64,000 nucleotides of DNA, taken from positions 1 through 64,000 of the forward strand of contig NZ_AKJK01000102.1 of assembly GCF_000282375.1 (NCBI RefSeq). Reading direction: 5' to 3'. How positions within the stretch are numbered: the first letter of the stretch is position 1; every line of letters starts with the position of its first letter. The stretch is from Pseudomonas sp. GM50. GTDB taxonomy: Bacteria > Pseudomonadota > Gammaproteobacteria > Pseudomonadales > Pseudomonadaceae. This document shows, piece by piece, positions 50,474 through 59,685 of the stretch. The notes under the pieces were generated by a model that ran no database searches, was not told the DNA's origin, and worked only from the letters and a program-made list of their open reading frames with translations. The position numbers and the translations under genes are program-made.

Positions 50474-51163
50474 TCACGCCTGCGCCGCAGTCACTGTCTG
50501 CTGTTCCGGTTTGCGCAACGCAGTCAGCCGCGAGCCGCTGTAGTGGGTTTCGCGGAAGAAGCGAAAGCGGCCGAACAGGTCGTAGATGTGGGTGATGCGC
50601 CCTTGCTCCTGGTAGTCCATGCGCAGGTGCATTTTCATGGCCTGGATGTTGCGGGTATCGCAGACGTCCACGATCTTGTTGCAGCCTTTGGCCCGCATTG
50701 CATCCCAGAGTTTGAACTGGGCATCAACTGACAAGCTGGTGCCAAAGTATTGGGGGATCATTTCACCGCCGAACTCGAAGAATTCACCGGGATTGACCCG
50801 GAACCAGCAGCCGTAATAGTGCCGGTCAAAGTAGTCCCTGGCGCTGCCCCAGATAAATCCGATGGCATCACCTTGCTCGTCCACGTACATGTGCCCGGTG
50901 TGGCCCTCGGCGGCGATTTCGGCCATGGCCTTGACGCGGTTACCGTAATACTTGGTGAAAGCCGTGGCGTTTTCCGGGGTGATGGTCACCAGACGCAAGC
51001 CCGTGTAGGGCCGCAGATTGTGCGGTGCCACCGGGGTAACCAGATCGCGCCCCAGCCATAGCAGCTCCCGATGGAAAAACACATAACGCTTCCAGAGCGT
51101 CTGGAGCGTGTGGAACAGGCCTTTTTGTTTGATGCGTTCGTGAAGCTTGTCGATGGCGCTCAT
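50474..51163 (-). CDS. GNAT-like acetyltransferase at the end of the second exopolysaccharide operon
   Basis: A 229-residue protein. The C-terminal half resembles a GNAT acyltransferase (VDEQGDAIGFIWG, then KIVDVCDTRNIQAMKMHLRM), though the acetyl-CoA loop is degenerate. The N-terminus is helical (LHERIKQKGLFHTLQTLWKR). As last gene of the minus-strand exopolysaccharide set it may add acyl groups to a sugar precursor; the substrate is unknown. The gap to the deacetylase gene upstream is 56 bases. Confidence 0.7.
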   Translation of the reverse strand: MSAIDKLHERIKQKGLFHTLQTLWKRYVFFHRELLWLGRDLVTPVAPHNLRPYTGLRLVTITPENATAFTKYYGNRVKAMAEIAAEGHTGHMYVDEQGDAIGFIWGSARDYFDRHYYGCWFRVNPGEFFEFGGEMIPQYFGTSLSVDAQFKLWDAMRAKGCNKIVDVCDTRNIQAMKMHLRMDYQEQGRITHIYDLFGRFRFFRETHYSGSRLTALRKPEQQTVTAAQA

Positions 51164-51219
51164 GAAGTCCTCCGAGGCTGAAGCCAGGGTTGGGTGGGTA
51201 AGGTTTTAAATGGCGATAA

Positions 51220-52032
51220 TCAAGGTTGCACGGTGTGTAGATCAGTCGAGTACTGCGGTCCCTCTTTGAACGCCTTTGGCACAACGGCATAGGACACTCT
51301 TGGAATGCCCGGAAGACGCAGCTCCAGCATGTGAGCCAGAGACTCTCCGGGGTTTAAATAGATATCGCCAAAATCGGCGCCGATATGGGTCGGGTGGACG
51401 ACGATTTCCAACAGGCCGTCGATCGGCATCGCCACGTTGCGCAGGTCTACCGGGGTGCACACGTACTGGGCAGTCGCTCCGGCCAGGCGGTTCAATCGGT
51501 GATTGAGCAATGTCTTGAACACCCGCTTGGGCACACTCAGGTTATTTCCCAGGTGGCGGGCCAGTCGCACGGGCACCCCTTGGTAGGCGGCAAAGCGCGC
51601 GACGATTTCGCCGATGGGCCAGATGTTGTGCACGTGCTGATGGGAATCGATGTGGCTTGGGAGAAGGCCGTTATCCAGGCAGCGTTGCCATTGAGCCTGG
51701 AGTTCCTCCAGCACCGCTTCGCGATCCAGGCGGTTGAGCCAGAGACTGTGGCGGGGCAGGTCGAGGTCGAACATGCCCTGGCTGTCACAGAACGTCGAAC
51801 GCGCGAGAATCGACGGGCTCAACGGCCGGCCATAGGTGAGGTTGAAGTGCAACCCGATTCGCCCCTGGAGCAACGGCTGCTGGGCCAGGACGCAGGCCTC
51901 CTCGAAGGCCGGCATGTTGGCCATGGCGGTTGCAGAGCTGATGACTCCGGCCTGGAAGGCACCGAGGATCACCGCGTTTTCGCTCAGGCTGAGGCCGAAA
52001 TCGTCAGCGTTGACTATGACTTGGCGAGGCAT
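51220..52032 (-). CDS. ChbG/HpnK (YdjC)-family carbohydrate deacetylase
   Basis: A 270-residue protein with the family motifs VIVNADDFGLSLSENAVI (metal-binding aspartates), IGLHFNLTYGRPLS, and PSHIDSHQHVHNIWP (histidine ligands). Family members remove acetyl groups from N-acetylated sugars. ATG 52032 (MPRQVIVNADDFG) is chosen because it starts the family; the longer upstream frame overlaps the neighbouring gene. It overlaps that gene by 29 bases. A role in deacetylating an N-acetylated polymer or precursor is inferred from context. Confidence 0.87.
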   Translation of the reverse strand: MPRQVIVNADDFGLSLSENAVILGAFQAGVISSATAMANMPAFEEACVLAQQPLLQGRIGLHFNLTYGRPLSPSILARSTFCDSQGMFDLDLPRHSLWLNRLDREAVLEELQAQWQRCLDNGLLPSHIDSHQHVHNIWPIGEIVARFAAYQGVPVRLARHLGNNLSVPKRVFKTLLNHRLNRLAGATAQYVCTPVDLRNVAMPIDGLLEIVVHPTHIGADFGDIYLNPGESLAHMLELRLPGIPRVSYAVVPKAFKEGPQYSTDLHTVQP

Positions 52033-53224
52033 GTTCACCCTCCTTGGTTTTTTCAATGAGCGCAGGGCCTTTGTCGGCGGGCGCGGGAGTAGGAGTGGTA
52101 ACAGGAACAACCAGCGCCGCTGCACGCCAGTCGCGCCATTTTTTCAGCCAGGGTTTTAGCCGGTGCCAGAGCCGCATGGCCAACCCCAGAGCGAGGCCGC
52201 TGGGGCGCCAGGAGTAGAAGCTCCAGCGCCAGTGCTCCAGTTGCCCGGTCATGCGTTCCTGGAGTTGATGGCTGGAGTTCATCAGGCTGACCCGCGAAGC
52301 GTCGATCCAGTGCCAGTTGTCGTCCAGGCCCCAGCGAATCCACTCTTCGAGCAGCACACGACCGCTGCCCAGATCGGCGTATTTGGGCAGGAACGCCAGG
52401 TTGTAGTCGTACAGCCGGCCCTCTTCCAGCAAGCCGAGCCGGTAGCTGATGCAGCGCCCGTCCACTTCCAGCAGCACCACCCGCAGCAGTCCCTGTTCGG
52501 CGAGGGCGGTGAAGGCCAGGTTGATCCATTGTCGGCTACTGTTGCTGGTGAAAATCCCGACGCCTTCGACACCTTTCCAGCTCTGCGCTTCGACTGCGCT
52601 GAGGGCCTGCAATAAAGGCCCGATGGTGGCCGCGTCAGGGGTTACGCGTCGGACCTGGGCACCATAGGCCAACATGCGTTTACGCGCCCGGCGCAGTTTG
52701 TAGCGCGGGTCGCCGGAGACTTCCTGGCGGTCGATGTCGCTGATCAAATGCACCGGCACCCGGCAACTGAGGCGACGCTCGCCGGTCGAGCTGTGGGTCA
52801 TCCAGGCCGTCAGCGCGCTTTCTTCGCCGATGGGTTCGGACAATTCATTGAGTTGCAGCATCGCATGGGGTACGCGACGGCGGATGATCACCAGCGCCTT
52901 GCGCATGCTGTCGGCATCGAGGCAGGTGAGCAGGGCCAGGCGATCGGTGAGGGGATAACCGAGGTGACGCAGGACCCGAAATGGCAGCTTTCCAAAACGC
53001 TCCACGGACGCCACCAGCGGCAGGCACAAGGCTAATTCATCGCCTTGCCAGCCGAGCAGAACGTGCAAGTGTGCCTTGGCCGTCAGTGCCTGTTCCGCTG
53101 CGCGCAGCCAGGCGAGGGTGTTGAACGGCGTATGGTCCGTCACGCGCCCGCACAACCCCTCATAAGCGGCTGTCGGAAAGTCCGGGGCGCACAACGACGT
53201 GCGCCATTCGAATCGTGCCACCAT
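52004..53224 (-). CDS. FemAB/BioF2-like GNAT acyltransferase
   Basis: About 406 residues from ATG 53224. The central and C-terminal part contains the double-GNAT features of the BioF2-like family (YKLRRARKRMLAYGAQVRRV, then LLRVVLLEVDGRCISYRLG and YNLAFLPKYADLGSGRVLLE). The start is uncertain: TTG at 53281 is in frame and preceded by AGGAG, but close to it. These proteins often occur in exopolysaccharide clusters, where they are thought to acylate sugars or peptides. The C-terminal 30 residues are proline- and alanine-rich. Confidence 0.72.
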   Translation of the reverse strand: MVARFEWRTSLCAPDFPTAAYEGLCGRVTDHTPFNTLAWLRAAEQALTAKAHLHVLLGWQGDELALCLPLVASVERFGKLPFRVLRHLGYPLTDRLALLTCLDADSMRKALVIIRRRVPHAMLQLNELSEPIGEESALTAWMTHSSTGERRLSCRVPVHLISDIDRQEVSGDPRYKLRRARKRMLAYGAQVRRVTPDAATIGPLLQALSAVEAQSWKGVEGVGIFTSNSSRQWINLAFTALAEQGLLRVVLLEVDGRCISYRLGLLEEGRLYDYNLAFLPKYADLGSGRVLLEEWIRWGLDDNWHWIDASRVSLMNSSHQLQERMTGQLEHWRWSFYSWRPSGLALGLAMRLWHRLKPWLKKWRDWRAAALVVPVTTPTPAPADKGPALIEKTKEGEHASPSHSQR

Positions 53225-53356
53225 ACGTTCAGCCCACCGCCTCAGGAACAGGTGAACGGGACGGTTTGTGTAGCTGGCCAAGTCTCCTCATGGCATTCAT
53301 GTCAGTGCCTCCTGACAGGGACCGGTCGCGGTCGCGGTGATGCAAATTGATGGTAT

Positions 53357-55276
53357 TCATGAGGCGCTCCAGCTCAAGGCGAACAGGGTTTCGCCCGGCA
53401 GGTCGAAGCTGACGCGACCGTCGTGACAGTTGAATTGAGCGCTACGGCTGCGGCTGTCGGCACCGAAATACACCAGCGTTCCCTTGGCCAGCGGGCACGT
53501 CGCCCCGCCCAGGTCGACACGCTGCAAGCGCACTCCCTTGTTGACCCCCAGTAAACTTCGCTGGCGTTCGGTGGCCATGGCCAGCACGTCGACTTCGAAG
53601 GCGTCGTTGTCCAGGCGCATGACGTTTTTCAGCCAATGCTGCTGGATGAATTGCTGGGCCAGGCCCACCGGTTTGAGTTCGAAACGATCACCGCCCAGCA
53701 CCCGCACCATGCCTTTGGGGTAAGTCGGTTCGTCGGCGGCCTGGAACCAGTTGAGCATCTCCAGCAACCCGTCCTGGGCCGAGTTGATGACCACCGAGGT
53801 CCACCACAGCGAAGCGAAATGGGTTTCCTGATCGTAGGGGCTCAGGCTTGAGCCGCTGGACAGGTTGGTCTGGTCCAGCAGCAAGGCCTTGCGTGGCCGG
53901 CCCTTGGCATCGAGGCCCACCAGATCGGCGGCACGGCGCACGCTGTCGCGATAGACCCGAGTCGCCAGCAGGTCGCGAATCATCCATTCGTGCCAGGCGA
54001 GGGCGTCGATCTGCTCGCCGGATTCGGCCAGCAGGCGCCGCGCCCAATCGATACCGCGCTTGTCGACGGCGTTGTCGGCGAACGGGCCATTGACGAAGCG
54101 CGAAGTGGCGGGCATGGCGATGCGCACACCGGCCTTGGCGTTGGCCGGATCGCTGCGCACTTGCCGGGCCATGCTGTTGAAGATCGCCTGGTAGTCGGCG
54201 TAGCTCGGGTAATTGAGGTTCGGCTCGTCGGCGAACGCGATGTAGTGCGTACCGGTGCCGCCGAGGGCGCGAGTGGCGGCGAGCCAGGCGTCGAGGCCGG
54301 CGTTGCTTTGAGTGTCGGCGCGCAGATCGGCCTGACGCTGGCTGCCGGCCAACAGCGTGAGGTCCTGCGTGATGCCGAAGCGGTTCTGATAGAGCTGGCG
54401 GAACGCATCTTCGTGGTGCGGATTTTGCGCGGTGACGTCAACGAAGCTGTAGTAGGTGCCTGCCTGGGGCTTGAGGGCGTCGAGCGCTGCGAAACTGGAT
54501 TGAGGGGGCAGCACGTAGGGCAAGTAAATGCCCAGGTTCGGGGTGGGGCCGAGCATCTCTTTGTGCAGGGTCAAGCGGGTCTGACCATCGTCCTCGCGCA
54601 GCGGTTTGAGTTGCTGTGGGTTCTGCGCAAACAGATTCGCCGTGCCATCGAGCCAGAACGCGACCTTGCCGCTGCCTTGCAGACGCAGGCGCCAGACCTG
54701 TTCGTCTGAAGTGACGGGTAATGCCACCTGATCGAACTGCCAATAGGCGCGATAGGGTTTCAGTGCCAGGGACAGCTGTTTGTTGTCGCCCACGCGCTGG
54801 GCCTGCAGGGCGTTGATCCCACCGTGAAACTTGCCGGCCAGTACGGCGTGTTCCCCCGGTGCGACCTTGAAATACAGCTCATCGCCGCCACGGGTTTCGG
54901 CGCTGAAATGCACCTTGGCCGGGGCGAACAACGCCACGGTGTGTTCGTCGTGTTCGATCGTGTAGCGGCGGAAACTGTAGCCCGGAATTTCCAGTCGATA
55001 ACTGGCGGCACTCGGTGCCAGCGGCCAGCTCTGTTTGCCTCGGGTTTCACTGGCGGCGATCAGGCGCTCGCCCTTCAGGTTGCCGTTGCCATCGAGCAGG
55101 TACAGGTGTTCTTCGTTGGCATCCGCCTGCCAGGCAGGGACCCAGCGAATAGTCAGCGTGTCGGGGCGATCCGTTTGCAGGTACAGGCTGCCGTCGCGAA
55201 TATCGGCCCAGCGCATGGGCGCCGCCTGGGCGCTCAAACCGAGGCCCAGGCTCAACAGCAGCATAAGGCGTTTCAT
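53357..55276 (-). CDS. Exported glycoside-hydrolase-like protein
   Basis: A 639-residue protein. A signal peptide ends at about residue 18 (MLLLSLGLGLSAQAA). After a beta-rich N-terminal region of about 220 residues comes a TIM-barrel-like part with a possible acid/base glutamate in HYIAFADEPNLNYPSY and a second acidic position in KALLLDQTNLSSGS. The C-terminal about 90 residues look like a beta-sandwich. It is probably a periplasmic glycan-processing enzyme for this polymer. ATG 55276 overlaps the flippase stop. The 133-base gap to the next gene is the largest in the operon. Confidence 0.7.
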   Translation of the reverse strand: MKRLMLLLSLGLGLSAQAAPMRWADIRDGSLYLQTDRPDTLTIRWVPAWQADANEEHLYLLDGNGNLKGERLIAASETRGKQSWPLAPSAASYRLEIPGYSFRRYTIEHDEHTVALFAPAKVHFSAETRGGDELYFKVAPGEHAVLAGKFHGGINALQAQRVGDNKQLSLALKPYRAYWQFDQVALPVTSDEQVWRLRLQGSGKVAFWLDGTANLFAQNPQQLKPLREDDGQTRLTLHKEMLGPTPNLGIYLPYVLPPQSSFAALDALKPQAGTYYSFVDVTAQNPHHEDAFRQLYQNRFGITQDLTLLAGSQRQADLRADTQSNAGLDAWLAATRALGGTGTHYIAFADEPNLNYPSYADYQAIFNSMARQVRSDPANAKAGVRIAMPATSRFVNGPFADNAVDKRGIDWARRLLAESGEQIDALAWHEWMIRDLLATRVYRDSVRRAADLVGLDAKGRPRKALLLDQTNLSSGSSLSPYDQETHFASLWWTSVVINSAQDGLLEMLNWFQAADEPTYPKGMVRVLGGDRFELKPVGLAQQFIQQHWLKNVMRLDNDAFEVDVLAMATERQRSLLGVNKGVRLQRVDLGGATCPLAKGTLVYFGADSRSRSAQFNCHDGRVSFDLPGETLFALSWSAS

Positions 55277-56577
55277 GCCGATTTCCGTTGCAGCATCTGT
55301 AGCATCGGAGCCACATCGCTGGGCAGGATGATCAGGGTTTGCCAGGCCGGTACGCCACTCAACCGGCAATACATCACCAGCAGCGCGAGGGTTACCGCCA
55401 GGTAGGCGATGGACGATGCCGTCGCAGCGCCGACGATGCCGTAAATCGGGATCAGCAACAGGTTCAGGGCCAGGTTCAGCAACGCGCCGAGGCCCATCAA
55501 CAGCGAAATCGTGCCGGGGCGGTTTTTGCCCAGCAAATCCAGGCGCAGGATGCTCGCATAACAAAGACCGAGCAGCCCCGGCAGCAGCGCCAGCAACGCC
55601 GGGTAGGCAGGCTGATAGGCAACGCCGAACAGCGTGACGATCAGCCATTCACCGATCACCGCCATGGTCAGGCAGGCACCGAGCATCACCGTGGCTGTCA
55701 GGCGCAGCGCCAACGGCGTCAGGCGATCCATGCCTTCGTCCTGTTGCAGCAGGCGTTTCATCAGCGGCGTGGTCACCGCTTCCGGGACGATCAGCAGCAA
55801 CTCGGCGGCGGCGCTGGCCATGGCGTAATGGCCCAACGCCGTGCTGCCGAGCAGGGCGCCGATGAACAGGAAATCAGAGCGCAGAATCACTTGCTGGAAC
55901 AACAGGTCCGGATGGCTGCGAGCGCTGTAGCGCAGCAGTTCATTCTGGCTGGCGCGGTCCCATTGCAACGCCAGGGGCTGAGCGCGCTTGAGCCAGAACC
56001 ACCCGGCCAGAACCACCAGGCTGAGGCCGGCCAGCCAACTGATCAGCGCCGCTTCCAGGGCTGCGTCTTTCCACATCCAGAACAAGGCCAGAAACAGCAG
56101 CAATGGTGCCAGGGATTCCACCAGCCGCAAGGCGTTGAACGCCACCACGCCGCCCGACGCATTGTGCAAAGTCAGCAGACCGCTCTTGAGCACGGTCAGC
56201 GGCACCGCCAGCAGTAACAGCCAGGCAAGCAATCCCAGTTGCGTGGTGATGTCCAGTTCATTGCCGAACTCTCGCACCAGTGCCACCACCAGCAACGTCA
56301 GCAAACCCGCCAGCAGGCAACCAAACACCAGCACCTGGCTCAGCAACAATCCCATGGGCCGTTGCTTGGCGGCCTGATACCCCACCGCCGAATTCAGCCC
56401 GCCGCTGGTGGCGGCGCTGATCAAATCGGGCAGGGTACTGAGCAACGCAAACAGACCTCGCTCGCTGGGCCCCAGAATCCGCGCCAGCAATACGTTGCGC
56501 AGCAGCCGCAGGGCGATCATCGCCAGTTTGGTGCCCATGCTCAGGGCCAGGTGTTTGAGATAGTGGCTGCGACTCAT
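55273..56577 (-). CDS. Second Wzx-like flippase
   Basis: A 434-residue membrane protein with 12-14 hydrophobic helices. The N-terminus (KLAMIALRLLRNVLLARILG followed by PSERGLFAL) is typical of the oligosaccharide flippase family. It is the flippase of the second exopolysaccharide cluster. Its ATG overlaps the deacetylase stop (ATGA at 56574-56577), and its own stop overlaps the start of the glycosidase-like gene. No repeat-unit prediction is possible from sequence. Confidence 0.85.
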   Translation of the reverse strand: MSRSHYLKHLALSMGTKLAMIALRLLRNVLLARILGPSERGLFALLSTLPDLISAATSGGLNSAVGYQAAKQRPMGLLLSQVLVFGCLLAGLLTLLVVALVREFGNELDITTQLGLLAWLLLLAVPLTVLKSGLLTLHNASGGVVAFNALRLVESLAPLLLFLALFWMWKDAALEAALISWLAGLSLVVLAGWFWLKRAQPLALQWDRASQNELLRYSARSHPDLLFQQVILRSDFLFIGALLGSTALGHYAMASAAAELLLIVPEAVTTPLMKRLLQQDEGMDRLTPLALRLTATVMLGACLTMAVIGEWLIVTLFGVAYQPAYPALLALLPGLLGLCYASILRLDLLGKNRPGTISLLMGLGALLNLALNLLLIPIYGIVGAATASSIAYLAVTLALLVMYCRLSGVPAWQTLIILPSDVAPMLQMLQRKSA

Positions 56578-57575
56578 GGCCGGGCTCCGCGATAGATGCG
56601 CCAGGACAGCAACTCCGGATTGCGCGCCGTGCGCTGGCTGATGCCGATTCGCGGCAAGGCCAATGGATCGCTGATGCCACGATAAATCCCGGCGGCGGTG
56701 CCCAAGGCAAACGGGAAATCATGATCCGCCACGTGTTCGCGCACCCGCGCATCATGGTTGCCATTGGGGTAGCAGTAGACCGGCAGTGGCCGGTTGCAAC
56801 CGTTGAGCAGGGCATTGCGGCTACGGCTCAGTTCCTCATCCAGACGTTGATCGTCAAGGCCGGTGAGGATCGCGTGGCTGGCGCCATGGGGGCCGAAGCG
56901 GATCAACCCGCTGGCTTCCAGCGCGCGTACTTGATGCCAGTCCAGAGCCTGGGGTAACGATTCCTCCGGGCATTGATCGGTAAGCCGGTTCAGTTCGCCC
57001 GCAGGCAAGGTTTTCAGACTTTGTAGAAAATGCAAAAGCGCCAGGCTACGGCGCTGCACATCCAGATCATCGAGCAGCACCGGTAACGGTCGCCCAAGCT
57101 GTTGCAGGCACTCAATCAAATGCGTCCGGGCTTTTTCACCGTGGCTGTGCCAGAGGGTTTCCCCCAGGCTTTCCCACCAGAAACGTTGCCGGCTGCCAAT
57201 GAAATCGGTGGAGAGAAAAATGCTTGCCGGCACCTGATGTCTTTTCAGCAACGGGAAGGCATTCAGCGCGTTGTCGCGCCAGCCGTCGTCGAAGGTCAGC
57301 GTGATTTTTGGTCGTCCGGTTCTGATGGCGCCCGGTTGCAAGATCTCCATCAGAGGCACGCAGTCGAAGTTCTTTTTCAACCAGGCGAGCAGATGTTCGA
57401 ATGCCTTCGGCCCGACGCACAGTTCATTGCGATGGGGCAGGTCGGCGGCGCGGTCATTGGCCAGCACCCGGTGCAACATCAGGATCACCCCGGCACCGTG
57501 CAATTGGTGACGGCCTACCGGCGAGTTGAGATAGAGCCAGCCACTGGTGCGTTTTAATAATTGTTTGATCGCCAT
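56574..57575 (-). CDS. Polysaccharide deacetylase (NodB-type, CE4)
   Basis: A 333-residue protein. The N-terminal half carries GVILMLHRVL and the CE4 signature ITLTFDDGWRDNALNAFPLL with the paired aspartates. A later region (SGLIRFGPHGASHAILTGLD) supplies the metal-binding histidines. No signal peptide is seen, so it could act on cytoplasmic lipid-linked intermediates. It lies between a GT2 gene and the flippase gene, ahead of flipping. Together with the ChbG-type enzyme it suggests an amino-sugar-containing repeat unit. Confidence 0.88.
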   Translation of the reverse strand: MAIKQLLKRTSGWLYLNSPVGRHQLHGAGVILMLHRVLANDRAADLPHRNELCVGPKAFEHLLAWLKKNFDCVPLMEILQPGAIRTGRPKITLTFDDGWRDNALNAFPLLKRHQVPASIFLSTDFIGSRQRFWWESLGETLWHSHGEKARTHLIECLQQLGRPLPVLLDDLDVQRRSLALLHFLQSLKTLPAGELNRLTDQCPEESLPQALDWHQVRALEASGLIRFGPHGASHAILTGLDDQRLDEELSRSRNALLNGCNRPLPVYCYPNGNHDARVREHVADHDFPFALGTAAGIYRGISDPLALPRIGISQRTARNPELLSWRIYRGARP

Positions 57576-57587
57576 GGCGCGGTCCTT

Positions 57588-58724
57588 TCAACGATTTTGC
57601 TCGGGGTTCCATTGCGCGTACCGCTGGCCGCGCAAGAACTGCCAAAGACCGATACTCATCCCGGCAAGGGTCACCAGAACAAACGCGGCGAGGCGAAAAG
57701 GTTTGGGCAAACGGTGTTGCACATCCAGCAGGCCGACGATGGCCATCGCGTAACCGAGCAGTTGCGCGATCAGGCTCAGGCGATAGAAGCCATGTACATT
57801 CCACAGCCAGAGATTGCTCAGCAGCAATGGCAGCAACAGGATCGGTGCCAGGCGTCGAATCAGCTTGTGGCTGATCAGTGCAATCGCATACAGGCCATAC
57901 CTCCAAGGGTTCAGCAGCTCCCGGCGCTGGGCCAGGCTTTGCAGGCCGCCGACGGTGACGCGCTGGCGACGACGCCATTGCTTGGCGATTTCGTCGACGC
58001 CCTGGTCGCTCACGTGTGCTTCGGGCACATAGACGATGCGCTTGAATGCCACCGGCGCGCAGGTGCTGATAAAAAAGTCGTCGTTGACCTCCGTCGGTAC
58101 GTGCTGGAACAACTCGCGGCGCAGGGCAAGCAGGGCACCGTCGGCGGAGACCATGCAGCCGGTGCGGTTTTCCACCTTGCGCAACCAGCCTTCGTAATGC
58201 CGATAAAGGCTGTCGCCCAGGCTCAGGCCGTTGCCCGGCATCGGGATCCGCATGTGCCCGGCGCAAGCCCCGACCTCAGGGTCGGCCAGGGGCGCGAGCA
58301 ACTGGCCGAGGGTGTCGGTCGCCCATTGGTTATCGGCATCGGTGAACACCAGAATCTCGCCCGTGCTCAGGGCGACGCCGGCATTCAAGGTAGCCGCTTT
58401 GCCCTGGCGGGGCAGGTCGAGCACGCTGATGCGCGGGTCGATGACCTTGTGCGCGCAGGCCACGGTGTCGTCGGTGGAGCCGTCGCTGGCCAGAATGATG
58501 TGTAGCGAACGTGCCTGATAATCCTGGATGAGCAGGGTGCGCAACTTCTCTTCGATATGTGGGGCCTCGTTGTGCGCGGCGATGATAATGCTGACATTCA
58601 TCGGGGGGGCTGGCGCATGACGCCGCGCACGGAACAACGGCGCGATCAGCGTCAGCAGCAGCGGGTAGCCGAGCCAGGCATACACCGGCAATAACAGGCA
58701 CAACCAGAAAATGAATTCAGCCAC
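57588..58724 (-). CDS. Glycosyltransferase family 2 with membrane anchors
   Basis: A 378-residue protein. GTG 58724 (VAEFIFWLCLL) is preferred because AGGAGG lies 8 bases upstream. An N-terminal helix precedes the GT-A domain (VSIIIAAHNEAPHIEEKLRT, then ILVFTDADNQWATDTLG with the DxD-type metal site, and VNDDFFISTC as acceptor-region motif, QWRRRQRVTVGGLQSL as the Q/RxxRW-like end). Helices follow to about residue 378. It is of the processive GT2 type, though this one probably adds a single sugar to the lipid-linked acceptor. The start overlaps the upstream gene by 8 bases. Confidence 0.85.
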   Translation of the reverse strand: MAEFIFWLCLLLPVYAWLGYPLLLTLIAPLFRARRHAPAPPMNVSIIIAAHNEAPHIEEKLRTLLIQDYQARSLHIILASDGSTDDTVACAHKVIDPRISVLDLPRQGKAATLNAGVALSTGEILVFTDADNQWATDTLGQLLAPLADPEVGACAGHMRIPMPGNGLSLGDSLYRHYEGWLRKVENRTGCMVSADGALLALRRELFQHVPTEVNDDFFISTCAPVAFKRIVYVPEAHVSDQGVDEIAKQWRRRQRVTVGGLQSLAQRRELLNPWRYGLYAIALISHKLIRRLAPILLLPLLLSNLWLWNVHGFYRLSLIAQLLGYAMAIVGLLDVQHRLPKPFRLAAFVLVTLAGMSIGLWQFLRGQRYAQWNPEQNR

Positions 58725-59685
58725 GGGCCGGCCTCCTGGCATTCCAATGACACAGGCTCAAAATGAGCGCGGCACCGGCCAGGTGCAGACGCACCCAATG
58801 CAGGCCCCACAGTTGCAGCATCAGGCCAACGTCATGGTGTTTCAGGCTCTGGCGCAGGCTCTGGGCGAGCGCTGGCAGGCTGGTGACGAACAGCGTGAAT
58901 ACCGCCAGCAGGGGGGAACCGTTGAACAGGGCGGATAGCGCCATGAAATCCAACACCCAGGCGATGATCGACAGCATCGGGAAACGCAGTAAACGCATAT
59001 TCATGCCGTGGCTGCGCAGTAATTGCAGGTGACTTCCCTGACGCCAGAACTCCTTGCCCATCCATTCGCGCCAACTGCTCTCGTAACCCCAATGCAGGGC
59101 AACGCTCTGGTTGACGGACAGCAGGCGTGCGCCAGAGTGGGAAAGGCGCATGGTGAAATCCTTGTCTTCGCCGGTGCGCAGGTTTTCGTTGAAGCCGCGG
59201 ACCTTGTCGAACCATGGACGACGCATCAACAGGTTGGAACTGGGCAGCCATCGCACTGTTTTCAACGTTTCATCGTTCGGGCGCAACGTGCGGCGTTGCC
59301 AGGCATTGGCATACCACGGGGCTTCGGCCGGGGTGTGCAGGTCCAGTCCCAGGACGTCGACCTGAACGGCGGGTTGGATGCTCAACAACAGCGTGAGCCA
59401 GTCCTCGGGCATTTCAATGTCGGCATCAATGAAGGCCAGCCATTCGCCTGTGGCAACGGCGGCGCCGCGATTGCGCAGCGCACCTATCAGCAGGCCTGGC
59501 AGAACCAGCACCTGCGCGCCCATTTGCCGCGCAATGTGCGGCCCTTGATCATTGGATCCGTTGTCGGCCACGATCAACTCGCATTCCAGCCCTGCGGCAT
59601 TGGCGGCGCGTTGCGCAGCGAGCAGGGTCCGGCCGATGTGCCGGGCTTCGTTGTACATCGGGATGACAAGGCTGATGCGGCTCAT
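58717..59685 (-). CDS. Glycosyltransferase family 2
   Basis: A 322-residue GT-A enzyme. The N-terminus SLVIPMYNEARHIGRTLLAA is typical; VATGEWLAFIDADIEMPEDW carries the DxD-like metal site; FNENLRTGEDKDFTMRLSHS marks the acceptor side. The C-terminal third has two or three hydrophobic helices. It transfers a sugar of the repeat unit at the membrane; donor unknown. ATG 59685 overlaps the stop of the polymerase gene. Confidence 0.87.
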   Translation of the reverse strand: MSRISLVIPMYNEARHIGRTLLAAQRAANAAGLECELIVADNGSNDQGPHIARQMGAQVLVLPGLLIGALRNRGAAVATGEWLAFIDADIEMPEDWLTLLLSIQPAVQVDVLGLDLHTPAEAPWYANAWQRRTLRPNDETLKTVRWLPSSNLLMRRPWFDKVRGFNENLRTGEDKDFTMRLSHSGARLLSVNQSVALHWGYESSWREWMGKEFWRQGSHLQLLRSHGMNMRLLRFPMLSIIAWVLDFMALSALFNGSPLLAVFTLFVTSLPALAQSLRQSLKHHDVGLMLQLWGLHWVRLHLAGAALILSLCHWNARRPARG

